Source of the DNA: Plantago major
Lineage: Eukaryota; Streptophyta; Magnoliopsida; Lamiales; Plantaginaceae
Length of the DNA stretch: 64,000 nt
Reading direction: 5' to 3'
NCBI GenBank assembly: GCA_026545765.1
Contig: CM048844.1
Location: 5,954,524-6,018,523 of the forward strand
Part shown: positions 48,497-61,095 of the stretch, one piece after another
Position numbering within the stretch: the first letter of the stretch is position 1
How the letters are laid out: every line of letters begins with the position of its first letter
Made by a program: the position numbers and the translations under genes
The notes under the pieces: generated by a model
What the model was told of the DNA's origin: nothing
Database searches by the model: none
Seen by the model: the letters and a program-made list of their open reading frames with translations, nothing else

Positions 48497-50857
48497 ATGA
48501 GGTCGAGCTCTGAATCTTACTGGCGTAGTAGTAAGAAGTTTTCTATCAGTGGTGATACCAAGGATGGAGACTTGATTAGTCATTTACCAGAATGTGTCTC
48601 GAGTCATATTCTCTCCTGCCTGCCCATAAAAGATGCGGTCAGAACATGTGTTTTGTCTAAAGTTTGGGAGTACAAGTGGACCACTATTGACAATGTCATC
48701 GTTGAGGATCGGATTCTTTTTTCCAACCAGAAATTTGCGAAGGCATCGTTCATGAAGTTTATGGATAGGATACTTATACTCTTGCAGAACATAAAATGTT
48801 TTGATCTCGTGTGCCGACGTGTGAGTTATAACGTAAGTCGTGTAGAGACATGGTTATGTGCGTTGTTTAGAAACAATGTTGAGATTGTCAGTTTGTGTGT
48901 TACATCACCTGCTGCTGGTTTTGTTTTGCCCCGTAGTCTTCTCTATTGCACTTCACTGAGAAAATTATTAATTAGTATGTCCTGCACTTTAAAAGTTCCA
49001 GTCAAATTTTGTTTTCCCAATCTCACTAGTCTGTACCTCGAGTATATTCAAATTCTGAATGATAATTCTGGTTCAGATACTTTGACATTTACTTTCCCAG
49101 TGCTGGCAACACTTGAAATAAGACACTGCAGATGGCTCAAAGTTAGGTCTGTGGAATTTTTGGCTCCTTGCCTGAGTTTAGTCGTATATGAAACCATCTA
49201 TGGTGTAAACGATGACTGCCTAATCAAAATCTCTGGAGCAAGAATTGAAAAGTTTCAAGTTTTTGGTGATGATGTTGAGAATTTTCTTCTGACTGGATCA
49301 AGAGTTCTTCGTGCATCTCTTTTCCTCGTCGATGAAATGGAGGAGTATGTTTTAAATTCTGGATTAGGAGCTCGGAAGCTATTGACAGAATTAGCAAGTA
49401 TAAGTGGATTAACATTATCTTGTTACACAGCTCGGGTAAGTTCCTACACTCTCTATCACTACACGACAGCTCTTTTGTTGGCACTACAGATTTATGTGTG
49501 TGTATAAGTGGAGATATTATATGAACACGACACATGGTTATTTGTTAGACTGTTATAGTAATACATAATATGGAGTAATAAATTTGCATGAAAATGAACA
49601 CAGTGAAAGTAGAAGAAAGGAGCAACATTATATGATGTTTTGTATGTCTTTAATGTGATCTTTTGACATTTTGATTATGTTTTCATCAATAAAAAACTTT
49701 ATATAGCGTTCGAATTTGAATAAAGATTTCAACATGTGATTTTGCAAATTGTACAAATTATTACTCTCTCACCACATGCATGCTAATATAGGGGGGGGAT
49801 TACCTCGGTTAAGAAAATACTTATTTTACTGAAGGGGTTATGTGTTACCTATGATTTGGTAATGGTATATATGCATCATCTATGAAGGAAATAGCTTTAA
49901 TTTTATGAAATGGAGTTTTCTCTCTTATTAGGACATTTAATGTGTAGTAGATGTTTGAGGTTGACTGCAACACTTGATTGTTTGTTACAGCAAGGGATGC
50001 ATACACATTTCGAGCTCCTGTAGCTCGGCTATTTGCAGAAGTAAATAAAGAAATACTGTATTGGAGAAATAATTAAAATTAAGCTATATTGAGATCAGAT
50101 TGATGCTAGGCTATAAGAGTGTCTTCGTTCATCTGTACCATTTGAATCCAGAAGTATACATGCGTAGCATGCATTGCCATTTCACCTATTGCTCTTTATT
50201 GCTGTAATTTTATGTTTATATACCTGGTCAACTAGTTATGCTGCCTAAACAATATTTCCTTTATAGAGGACTTCATCTTCATATTCTTTGTGTGATTTGT
50301 TTCCCTTTGATCTCTGCCAAGGTTATTGCGGAAACAAAACAAGGCCAACCTCTCCCCAAGTTTGGTAAACTGGGAAAACTAAAATTGACTGGTAGTAATG
50401 AGTTGACGGATCATATTACTAATGCTGAAGCCCTATTTGATCTGCTTCATGCTATGCCATTTCTGAACACTCTAGTCATGAAGGTAAGTGATTAGTACAT
50501 TGTTTACCTGTGTATGTCTGTTTTCTGAAAAATCGACTCATTATTGCTTCTGTCTAATCATGCTCTTGTCAACAGGGTTCTTATATTTTCATGCAACCAC
50601 ATGATGACTTTGATTATGATGCTCTGATGTTTGTGCCGTCCTGTATAATTTCTCACTTGAAGATAGTCAAGTTCATATTCTTTAGCGACGAAGCACCACA
50701 GCTCCATCTAGCTATGTTTCTGTTGAAGTACGGCATGAAGTTGACAGAATTTTCTTTTCTTGATTGTCTTATGGATAAAAATGAACTTGAGGGGCTTGAG
50801 GGGCAGATTTCGAATACGGTGAAAGCTTCATCATGTGTAAGCATTGTTATTAATTAG
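48497..50857 (+). CDS. F-box/LRR protein with FBD domain (copy 1)
   Basis: Three exons, 48497-49435, 50322-50483 and 50576-50857, give 460 residues with GT-AG introns in phase 0. Residues about 20-62 are the F-box (ISHLPECVSSHILSCLPIKD, TCVLSKVWEYKWTTI), which in this family binds SKP1 in an SCF ubiquitin ligase. Leucine-rich segments follow (SLLYCTSLRKLLIS, PNLTSLYLEYIQIL, PVLATLEIRHCRWLKV). Exons 2-3 encode the FBD region (PKFGKLGKLKLTG, VPSCIISHLKIVKF, EFSF). The start ATG follows a TTTTCAG acceptor at about 48478, so a 5' UTR intron is likely, with the UTR exon near 47770-47810. Targets are unknown; the family is large and fast-evolving. Exon 1 is strongly similar to that of copy 2 at 55563. 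Confidence 0.9.
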
Positions 50858-51671
50858 GAATTGTACTCTCCTGTTTCTCTGATGATAATCTTGGGGCATA
50901 TCATTAAGTTCTCTTTACGGCTGGCTGGTAGTGATATAGTACACAATTTTCATCTCACTGGAACGGGAATATAACTTGTAAATTGTAATATCTGAAATTT
51001 TGCTCTCAGTTTTATGATTTTTGCATCTTTCTTTCTGAAATTTCCTGTGATTTTGGCCAAGAATTATATCTTCAAATGGGAAAAAAAAGAAAAGGAAAGG
51101 TTTTTGTTGTCAATGTTGGAAGGAAACTAATTTTGAAGAGAGGAATTGATTGTTCTATTACTAGTTCCAGACTCCATTTAAGACCATCCCAAAAACACCC
51201 ACATCCAAAAGTCCCATACTCGGTGCCATACATTTCAATTGTTCGCAACCAATGTTCGGCGTTATGAACATCCGTAAGTTTTCATCACATAATATAATTT
51301 AACACTTCAATATTACAATTTCGTATTAGATGTTGGTTGATTCCAAAAAATCAAAACTAAGACAACTTATTTTGGACGGATGGAGTTATATACAAAGAAC
51401 TTATTAAATTACTATTCTTGTTCTAAAATAAGGCTATGTTTAGCACAGATTTATCAGCTTGATGAGTTTATTTATGTTATAGTTGATAAGCTAGCTAATC
51501 TGGTAAGCTTTTTCACACTTGTATATATATAAAAAAAAAAGTCAAGCTTATCAGCCAATTGATTTACACAATTTTATAAAACCCAACTAACTTATCAACT
51601 ACGAATAAGTTTATAGAATATTTTTCAGTATAATAGTAATGTGGTAATTTATTCTCAAACTAGATCTATAA
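50858..51671. other. F-box 1 3' flank
   Basis: Probable 3' UTR to about 51050, then AT-rich DNA. No other gene is supported. A GATAAGCTAGCTAATC-type repeat lies at 51480-51600. Confidence 0.5.
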
Positions 51672-51899
51672 GACTTCATTTGGTTTGAGGGAAAATAAGG
51701 GAAAAGAAAAAAATAGTAAAAAATATTGTTTTCCACCATTTGGTAGTTCTGAGAAAATCCTGAAAAAATTTATGAAAATCTATATCAAACATGCATATCT
51801 ACACTAAATAAGGAAAGTTATTTTTTTCCTCACACGGGAAAATTTTATTTTCCCTTATTTTTTTCTTTTCCCCAATTTTCCCTCAAACCAAATGAAGCC
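51672..51899. mobile_element. Tourist-like MITE
   Basis: Termini GACTTCATTTGGTTTGAGGG and the complement of the right end, GGCTTCATTTGGTTTGAGGG, differ at one base in 20. A TAA duplication flanks both ends (51669-51671, 51900-51902). The arms continue into AAAATAAGGGAAAAG and its complement. It is non-coding and lies 27 bp before the copia LTR. Confidence 0.88.
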
Positions 51900-51926
51900 T
51901 AAAATTAAATACTAAAACTCAAACAT

Positions 51927-54834
51927 TGTTACAAAAATAGTAGAAAAGACTAATAGAAATGAGAGAAAGATTGTCATTTTATTCACATCACACCTTTGAG
52001 TACAATCTATCATCTATATATATAAGTAGATAGGTAGAAATAAAAGCCTACAATGATGATAGGAGATAATGGGAGTAGTGAGTGTAGTGGTGTATTTGAG
52101 TAGTGGAGATATATTCATTTATACATAACACTCCCCTTAAATGAATATGATATTGTGATCATTGGTACACGATAGATACTGTCTCATTAAAAACCTTCAT
52201 TTTTCAAAAAATGTGCTCAAGCGATTGAACCACATTTGCCCCGATTGTTTTAATCCATATAAGGATTTATTCAATTTAATTGAATAACTATCTCGGGATT
52301 ATGCTGCGGGCACTTTGAATCCTTCAGGAATTTTCATGTATATGTCATTATACAGTGAGCCATATAAATAGGTTGTTACAACATCCATAAGACGCATTTC
52401 AAGTTTCTCATGTGTAGCCAAACTCATTAGATAAAGTTATCAACACGAAAATGTTCAACCAACTGAGGTCGGTCCAAAAAAAAAAAACTTTGCATGGCAC
52501 AGACGGATCAAATAACACAAATTATGCAGTCAATCAGATGAAGGTATGTCTTTCTTTTAATCTTTTATTAACAAAGATATATGTCATATTTATAATAATA
52601 TTTTTCTTGAAATAAAACTAGTTAAAATATTATCCTTGAACTTATATACATTGCCGTTACACGTTTCATATCAGTAATCATCTTTGTAACGTTTCATCAC
52701 TTAATCATCATTATATCAGTAACGTTTCATTGCAAATCTTCAACCATATATATTTATGCATTTAAAAGTATGTAACTCCTCCATTGCATTATAATGAGTT
52801 GCACACTATAAATAGCATATCATACACAATGTCTTTCACACTCTCATTTGCACATTACCTATCATCTTTCTTGTTTACCGATCACCTTTGTCTCTTTTAG
52901 CATCATTACCCTTTTTCCAAGCAATTCGAGGTGAGTCTTTCTTATTATACCACCTAACTACATTTCTTTTTATGTAGTCATGGCAAATCTTAGCAACCTC
53001 AAATTTATGGCACTTGACATCACTGAAAATAACTACTTGTCATGGGTTCTTGATGCTGAAATTCATCTTGATGCTATAAGGGTCTAGGAGACACAATAAA
53101 AGGTGAAAATGCTACATCAAGCCAAGACAAGGCTAAGGCGATGATTTTTCTTCACCATCATCTTGATGAAGGGCTAAAAACCGAATACCTAACTGTCAAA
53201 GATCTTGGAGATCTTTGGACAAATCTCAAAGAATGGTATGATCACCTAAAAACAATGATACTACCAGAAGCCCGGTATGATTGGCTTCACTTGCGTCTGC
53301 AAGACTTTAAATGTGTGAACGATTTTAACTCGGAAATGTTCAAAATCACATCAAAATTGAAGATGTGTGGTGAAGAAATCACCGATAATGATATGCTAGA
53401 AAATGTATACACTAATTTTCATGCTTCTAATGTGCTCCTGCAGCAGCAATACCGTGAAAAAGGGTTTACGAAATACTTCGAGTTAATCTCGTGTCTCCTA
53501 GTAGCTGAACAAAATAATGAGCTCCTAATGAAAAATCATGAATCACGTCCAACTGATGCTAAACCATTCCCTGAAGCGAATGTGACATCTTTTAACATTG
53601 GAAGTAATTCCAATCATGGTGGACGTGGACGTGAATCTCGTCCAAATAATGGTTTTCAAAATACAAATCACCACAAGAAGTTGGAAAATCCCAAAGGTGG
53701 AATTGGCAAAGGAAAAAACCATGATGAAAAGTGTTATAGGTGTGGTATGACTAACCATTGGTCACGTACATGTCGTACTCCTAAACATCTTGTGGAACTC
53801 TACCAAGCTTCACTCAAAGAAAATAACAAAGGAAAAAAATGTTGAAGCTAACTTTGTTGAAGGTTACACAAATGATCCTATATGTCCATGTGTTTTCATT
53901 AAACGATCAGGATCAAAATTTGTCATTATTGCAGTCTATGTCGATGACTTGAATATTATTGGAACTCCTGAAGAGTTAGCCAAAACGGTTGAATGTTTAA
54001 AGAATGAATTTGAAATGAAAGACCTTGGAAAAACAAAGTATTGTCTGGGTCTACAAATCGAGCACTTAGCAAATGGAATGCTTATCCACCAGTCCAATTA
54101 TTTGGAAAGACTGTTGAACCGATCTTATATGGATAAAGCTCATCCAATAAATACCCCATGGTTGTAAGGTCGCTAGATGTGAAAAGAGATCCATTTAGAC
54201 CTCGTGAAGATGATGAAGAACTTCTTAGTCCCGAAGTACCATATCTTAGTGCTATTGGTGCACTAATATACCTTGCTAACAATACACGACCTGATATAGC
54301 TTTTGACATTAATTTATTAGCAAGAGATAGTTCTTCTCCAACTCGAAGACATTGGAATGGTGTTAAACAAGTAATGCGATACTTACGAGGTACAATGGAT
54401 ATGGGCTTGTATTATCCAAAATCTAGCAATTCAGAATTAATTGGATATGCCGATGCGGGATATTTATCTGATCCACAAAAAGCTCGCTCTCAAACAGGTT
54501 ATATGTTTACATGTGGTGGTACAGCCATTTCATCATGGCGTTCTGCTAAGCAAACTCTATCTGCTACTTCTTCTAACCATGCAGAAATTTTAGTCATGAA
54601 GCAAGTCGTGCTGATAACGTGTTACAAAAATAGTAGAAAAAACTAATATAAAGAGAGAAAGATTGTCATTTTATTCACATCACATCTTTGAGTACAATTT
54701 ATCATCTATATATATACAAGTAGATAAGTAGAAATGAAAGTTTACAATAATGATAGTAGATAATGGAAATAATGGATGTAGTGGTGTATTTGAGTAGTGG
54801 GAGTAGTGAAAATATATTCATTTATACATAACCA
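51927..54834 (+). mobile_element. Ty1/copia LTR retrotransposon, fossil
   Basis: Short LTRs at 51927-52130 and 54620-54834 begin TGTTACAAAAATAG and end in CA. They are about nine-tenths identical by eye, so the insertion is old, on the scale of millions of years. A 4-5 bp ACAT duplication may flank it. Parts seen on the plus strand: a gag-like region with a zinc knuckle (about 53140-53845), then the end of the reverse transcriptase and an RNase H region (about 53850-54650). Protease, integrase and most of the polymerase are absent. A polymerase-like stretch at about 52140-52440 lies on the opposite strand, so the element is rearranged or composite. It carries several breaks and is defective. 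Confidence 0.85.
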
Positions 54835-54857
54835 ACATCACATTTATACATTTATTC

Positions 54858-54930
54858 AGAGAGAAATCGAACCACTGTCACCCTAAATCAGCCGCCTGAG
54901 CCGCTCCGGAAGAGCTGAGCTACATCCGGT
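54858..54930 (-). other. tRNA-like relic (possible SINE head)
   Basis: On the minus strand a box A-like TGTAGCTCAGCTC and a box B-like GGTTCGATTTC lie about 40 bases apart. The acceptor arm does not close properly, so a working tRNA is unlikely. It starts just after the copia LTR. Confidence 0.35.
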
Positions 54931-55562
54931 CGGAGAGTACGTCGGAAACGTCTATGGTTCACTCTTTCTTCAGCTCTACAATTGTCCATTTTTCCATTGC
55001 GTATACTTGCACATTATTATAATTCTCTGAATCTGTGATTTTTGTCACACTAATTCCCCATATGCCTTTTCAACTGTATTTATTTTCTCTCGTGGTTTGG
55101 AAACTTAATTGCAAATACATTTAGTAGCTTACTGCATTTGGTACTGTGTTTAGGGCGTCTTGATTTGATTTTATGGTAAAATTATGATAACACTCGCCAG
55201 TTTGGGTACTGATGAAATTATAGTGCTTCTCTATTCGCAACGCCGTTGCTCAGTTTGTTGATATACCCACTAGCTGTACAGATGCATATATTTTGCGGTT
55301 TACACTTTACAGTATCGAATTTGAAGCATTTCTCTGGAAGATGAACCATTTTAGTTACTTAATTTGTATCTGGGGATTATTGATGCAGGTTAGCATAGTT
55401 ACTCTAGGAAGATGAGAATATTACTGACTTTGTATCCGACTGGAAGCTCCTTCTTGCATACAACTGTCCGGTTTGCTTGCTTGTTATAGTCACTGAATTC
55501 AGGTAGGGATTGTTGATGCCATTTTCTGTTGAAATTTCAGGAGGTTTTGTTATAGTGAAATC

Positions 55563-57954
55563 ATGAAGGGGGGATCTGAAGTTTACTGGAGTCGGAGTAA
55601 TAAGTTTTCTAACTGTGGTGATACCAAGGATGGAGACTTGATTAGTAATTTACCTGAATGTGTCCTGAGTCATATTCTCTCCTGCCTGCCTACAAAGGAT
55701 GCTGTCAGAACGTGTGTTTTGTCTAAAGTTTGGGAATACAGGTGGACCTCTATTTATGATATCGTTGTTGAGGATCGAGAACTTCCTTTTTTTCAGCAGA
55801 GGAATGATGTGGCATCTTTCATGAAGTTTATGGATAGGATACTTCTACTCTCACAGAACATAAGAAATTTTGATCTCTTTTGTCATGGGAGCTATATTGA
55901 ATGCTATAATGGAAGCCGTGTTGAAACATGGATATGTGCATTATTTAGACGCAATGTTGAGACTGTTAGCATGTGCATTGTTGTCTTACCCCGCAGTCTT
56001 CTCTACTGCACATCACTGAGAGATTTGCTAATAAATATGTTTTGCGCTTTCAAAGTTCCAGCCAAAATATGTTTCCCCAACCTCACTTGTTTGTTTCTTA
56101 TGGAAGTTCAAATCCTGAATGATAATCCTAGTACAGATACTCTGACATTTGTTTTCCCAGTGTTGGCAACACTTGAATTCAGAAATTGCAGATGGCTCAA
56201 GGTTAGGTTTGTGGAGTTCTGTGCTCCTTGCTTGAGTTCATTCATATCAGAGCCTATGCTTGATGTACCTGAGGATGACTACATGTTCAAAATCTCTAGA
56301 GCAAGACTTGAAAAGTTCTTAATTTGTGGTGAAACTGTTGAGGATTTTCTTTTTGCTGGATCAAGAGTTGTTCATGCATCTCTTCATATCTTCGATGAAA
56401 TGGAGAAGCATGTTTTAAAGTATGGATTACGAACCCAGAAGCTATTGACAGAGTTATCAAGTGTAAGTGGATTAATGTTATCTTGTTATGCAGCTCGGGT
56501 AAGTTCCTACACCCTCTCTCACTACATGACAGCTCTTTTCTGGCACTACAGATTTTTATGTGGAGAAATTTTTACAAGCACAGGGACACATGGTTATATG
56601 TCAGATTATTATAATATACGGAGTATGATGATAAATTTGCATGAAAATAAACAAAATGAAAGTACAAGAAAGGAACAACATTATAGATGTTTTGTATGTT
56701 TGTAATGTGATTCTTTGACATCCCGATTATGTTTTCATCAATCCAAAACCTTATATAGCATTTGAATTTGAATAAGGATTTTAACATCTGATTTTGTACA
56801 AATTATTAATCTTCCATCATCATTTTGGAAGCTTTTATGACAAAAACACATAGGTTATAATTTATTAATATCCGTCAGGCATGCGAATATAATTTACATG
56901 CCATGGGGGTGGGGGGTGGAATTGGTAAGAAAAATCTTAATAAGAGGACTGAAGGTGTTACGCATTACCTGCGACTTGATAATGGTTTGCATAACCTGAA
57001 ATGAAGGAAATAGCGGTAATTTTAAGAATGGAGGGTTCTCTCGTATTAGGACATTTTATGTGTAGAAGTTTGAGCTTGACTGCAACACTCGATTGTTTCT
57101 TTGAACAAGGGATGCATAAAAATTTCAAGCTCCTGTAGCTCGGAAATTTGCAGAACTAAATAAAGAAAGTGCTACATTAGGAGATATAGTCAAAATTAAG
57201 CTATGTTGAGATCTGGTTGATGCTAAGCTATTAGAGTGTCTTAGTCAATCTCTACATGTAAATCAGAAGTATACGGGCGTAGCGTGCATAGCCATTTCAC
57301 CTAATGCTCTTTAACTATCGCTGTGATTTTATGTTTATATTATGTTGCCCAGCATTGTTTCCTTAATAGAGGACTTCGTCTTTATATTCTTTGTTGTGCT
57401 TTGCTTCCCCTTGATCTCTGCCAAGATTATGGCGGAAACAAAACAAGGCCATACTCTTCCCGTGTTCGGTAAACTGGGAGAACTAAAATTGACTGGTGGA
57501 GCTGACACGAAGGATCATATTGTTAATATTGAAGCCCTATTTGATCTGCTTCATGCTGCGCCATTTCTGAACACTCTAGTCATTGAGGTAAGTGATTAGT
57601 AGTACATTATTTAGTCCATTGTCTGTCCATTTACTGAAAGATCGACTCATCAATGCTTCTGCTTAATTATGCTCTTGTCGACAGGATAATATATTCATGC
57701 AGCCACACGATGATTTTGATTATGATGCTCTGACGTCTGTGCCGTCTTGTATAATTTCTTACTTGAGGATAGTCAAGTTCGTACTGTTTAGCAACGAGGC
57801 ACCACTGCTCCATCTAGCTATGTTTTTGCTGAAGCATGGCATGAAGTTGGCAGAATTTTCTTTCCCTCGTTGTCGTGTTGATACTAGTGAACTTGAGGGG
57901 CAGATATCGAATATGCCGAAAGCTTCAGCATGTGTAAGCATCGTTATTAATTAG
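55563..57954 (+). CDS. F-box/LRR protein with FBD domain (copy 2)
   Basis: Exons 55563-56498, 57426-57587 and 57685-57954 give 455 residues; splice sites lie at the same places as in copy 1. The F-box is at residues about 20-62 (ISNLPECVLSHILSCLPTKD, SKVWEYRWTSI), followed by LRR segments and a C-terminal FBD (VFGKLGELKLTG, VPSCIISYLRIVKF). Similarity to copy 1 continues into the leader (a shared GTGAAATCATGA around the ATG and an AG acceptor near 55541) and into the first intron, so the two are tandem duplicates. They are now separated by the Tourist MITE and the copia fossil. Copy 2 is three residues longer in the F-box-proximal part and shorter at the end. SCF substrate adaptor is inferred from the family. 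Confidence 0.9.
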
Positions 57955-59063
57955 GAACTGTACTCTCCTGTTTCTCTGATGAAAATCTTGGGGAAATAGA
58001 ATTTAAATTCCCTGTACGCCCGGTAGTTTATCTAACTGAAATGATTATAACTTGTAATGTCTGAATATTTAATCTCAGTTTTATGATTTTGGCATTTTTT
58101 TCTCTCCGAAAACTCACTCTCCCTCCCTCATTCCCTTTGTGCAAAGGGTAAGTGGTCCACAAGTAAATTGAGTAAATGAGTTGAATCAAACCACAACTGA
58201 AGGCGTCCATAGTTGCTTCGCTTCGATGATGTCTTCGGAACATGTTTGGTAATGCTCGTTTTCTCAACTTGTCTATGGATTAGTCACCACCTGTAAATCA
58301 GGAGGTTGATTCCATTTATCTATAGAGCTGTCGAGGAGATGGTGGAGGCTAGAAATAAAACCGTAGAGAAAATACGGAAATGGTTCACTATTCATAGTGG
58401 TCGGGATCTCACCCTCCGGTCTAACAAACCAGAAAATACATACTCCATCAAGAAAAGCTTAGTCTTAGCTTCTTACCAAGTGTACTTGGCAAGTTGGTTA
58501 TTTAAAAACTTTTTAATTTGACAATTTCTAGGGTGTAAATAGTAGTTTTTGTTAACTCAATGTAATAAATACTAGTATGATTGTATCAAACTATTTGCAA
58601 TTACCAAAAGGTTCTTCCATTACAAAATATCAATGCAAAAGAGTTTTGTTAATGGCATATGAGACAATGCAATTAATGCAAATGAAAATATCGTTAATAA
58701 AATACAATTACAAAACAGTTTAATATCGTTACCTATCAGTTGGAAATAATAGCAGATATGAACTACTCCACAAAACAGTCACATACAGTCGAAATTACAA
58801 GCATAGCAACTTCATTATCTTAGTTAAACTCCAACACACCGAATTTTTTCACGACTGTATAGTCAAAACTTCGACCCAACCTAACATTCGCGCCTGGATT
58901 TGGCAGTGTGCAGGGGAAGGCCATGTATATTGGAGTAGAAAATTAACCCACAAGATAAAATAAGAGCAGTACATACACGACTCCTTCCATGGGTGATTGT
59001 CCCCATCTTATGTGGCATGTTGTAAGGCCAAATCATGGTTCATCACAATCCGTGAAGATACAT
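57955..59063. other. Intergenic DNA between F-box 2 and ELIP A
   Basis: Starts with the F-box 2 3' UTR, which matches copy 1 (ACTCTCCTGTTTCTCTGATG). No other gene is recognised. Confidence 0.5.
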
Positions 59064-59118
59064 TTATCCACGTACAAATGCACTTCAACGGGCCATATCA
59101 AATGTACTACGTGGATAC
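59064..59118 (+). promoter_or_regulatory. Conserved ELIP promoter block A with ACGT dyad
   Basis: ATCCACGTA (59066-59074) and its perfect inverse TACGTGGAT (59108-59116) flank ACGGGCCATATC. The same block precedes ELIP B at nearly the same distance. ACGT cores are the binding sites of bZIP factors such as HY5, a known ELIP activator; that link here is inferred. A TATA box, TATAAAAA, lies at 59166-59173. Confidence 0.7.
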
Positions 59119-59286
59119 CAGAATTCCCACCAGCTTGTCTTCACCAAATACTCTCATTAACTCCCTATAAAAAGCTGTATATATATTTCATTGCATAAGA
59201 AACACTTCACTTGTAAACAAGCACCTTAACCCATTTAAAAGAAACTCATTTGCAACTTTTAGAAGCTCCTTTTTCTCTACAAAACA

Positions 59287-60046
59287 ATGGCTGTTACTCA
59301 AACATTCTTGTGCGGAAGCCCAGTTTTCGCAAGATCTGGCCTTGATTCTAAATCAGCTTCTTTCCTATTACCTCTAAAGAGAAACAACGTTCAATTTCGT
59401 GTTAGAAACATGGCTAATGAGGTACGTACGTTTCAGAGAGTTTTAAGAGACTCGGTTTCTTGTTTTGGGCATATGATTTCCATTTCTTGATGTATAATGC
59501 TTACTAAATTGGAATTGTTGATTTGAAGCAGGATGGTGAAAAAGAGCAGATTTCAACACCAGATGTAGCTCCTATTCCTCCCAGGCTAACCCCTTCTCCC
59601 AAGCCAAAGGTGGTTATTCATCTATATTATTCTTTTCTTCTTGTAACATGGCTTGGTAGTTTGACATCAAATTTTAACTATGACTACTTGTTTACAAACA
59701 GGTAAGCACCAGCTTCTCCGACGTGCTGGCCTTCAGTGGACCCGCCCCAGAGCGGATAAATGGGCGTCTAGCCATGATTGGGTTCGTTGCAGCGATAGGC
59801 GTGGAACTAGCCAACGGACATGATATCTTTGCCCAAGTGAGCGACGGTGGAATTCCATGGTTCTTGGGAACAAGCGTTTTGCTCTCGATGGCCTCGTTGA
59901 TCCCGCTGTTCAAGGGTGTCACGACGGAATCCAAATCAGGGAGTTTGATGTCATCTGATGCTGAGCTTTGGAATGGAAGATTTGCTATGCTTGGTTTAGT
60001 GGCCTTGGCTTTCACCGAGTTTGTTAAAGGCGGAGCCCTAGTCTAA
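59287..60046 (+). CDS. ELIP: Early light-induced protein, chloroplastic (ELIP A)
   Basis: Exons 59287-59421, 59532-59609 and 59702-60046 give 185 residues. Residues 1-45 form a Ser/Arg-rich plastid transit peptide. Residues 46-75 are a Pro-rich acidic linker. Then come three membrane helices: I starting at [15 protein letters not shown] (from residue 88), II at [18 protein letters not shown], and III at [17 protein letters not shown] (from residue 159). Helices I and III carry the ExxNGRxAM chlorophyll-binding motif of the LHC superfamily. In known plants ELIPs sit in thylakoids, are induced by high light, cold and greening, and are thought to bind free chlorophyll and limit photo-oxidation. 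The start follows a clear TATA box by about 115 bases. Confidence 0.97.
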
Positions 60047-60820
60047 CTTAATTCTTCTGTAATTTTTAATGGTTAGATACATTTTCTTGTAAAATACAGC
60101 TCCCGGATTTGGGAGCAAGTAGAATGTATTGTGATATATTAACCTCATACAAGAATACTGTTTTCGGAAGGCGGAGTGTCACATACCCTAAAAATTATCT
60201 AGAACTGTTATTTATAACCATGATCATTTATAATTACAAACTTTTGCAATAGACCGTCGGTGGAGAGACCAGTTCAACATCACATAATTAACTACAAACA
60301 TCATATACATAACATTATGATAAATACAGTAGCTCCTCCAAAATCCACTCTTTATGTTTGTTTTCGTTTTCCTCTTTGCCCGTATGATTCAATTCAACCA
60401 ATTATCATGTCGGCTTCTTCTTGCAACTCACATAAATGCTGTTTTCTTAATTTGATCTATGTTCAATTTCACTGTATTGTTCAAATGATTTACCAATTAC
60501 CGTGTCTGATTTGGTTTAGGACTGAGAAGGGGATTTGAACCTTCTGTTAACGTTTGGGGAATTCATTGAATTACATTTCATCAGGTGTCAATGGTAATTT
60601 GATTTGTTTGATGTTGATATGTATAGAGTTACTCTATTAGAAGCTTGGTAAATTTAGTCTATGGTTATTTCATATGATAGTAGTAGTACTATCGATTCAG
60701 TGTCACTGTGTTTCTTATGTGTAGACTTACTTTTGTGAAATTCACTGTGTTTCATACATACTTTAAGACGGAATTGAATTGATGGAAGCTTCATATCCAA
60801 CGTTTCGGGATTTGTTACTT
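60047..60820. other. ELIP A 3' UTR and spacer
   Basis: The first 120 or so bases are the likely 3' UTR. Beyond that no gene is seen; a short open frame at 60260-60538 has no domain. Confidence 0.5.
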
Positions 60821-61065
60821 GTTAGTGACTAACATGAATCAGAGCAGTCGAGATAATATGAGTAAGTTGCCAAAGAGTGTTGGTACTGACTACCGACTCT
60901 ATAGATATTGTCACTAATTTACCATAATGTGTTATGACTTAGGAGTCATCTTTGATTTTGTTAGTGAATAACATGATTCAGAGCAATCGCGATAATATGA
61001 GTAAGTTGCGAAGGAGTGTATAGTATGGACAGTAGAGATAATATCACTAGCTAGTATACCATAAT
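60821..61065 (+). repeat. Imperfect tandem duplication, about 137-bp period
   Basis: The text GATAATATGAGTAAGTTG with flanks occurs at about 60821-60934 and again at 60959-61065; the two copies are roughly 80-85% alike by eye. No function is visible. Confidence 0.75.
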
Positions 61066-61095
61066 GGATGAAGTGTGAACATCTATTTCGTCTAG

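Noticed and set aside
51076-51267. 63-residue Lys-rich frame after F-box 1
   Set aside because: No domain, no conservation in the copy 2 flank, and it sits in AT-rich 3' flank.
60260-60538. 92-residue frame after ELIP A
   Set aside because: No recognisable domain; Cys and His are scattered without a zinc-finger pattern.
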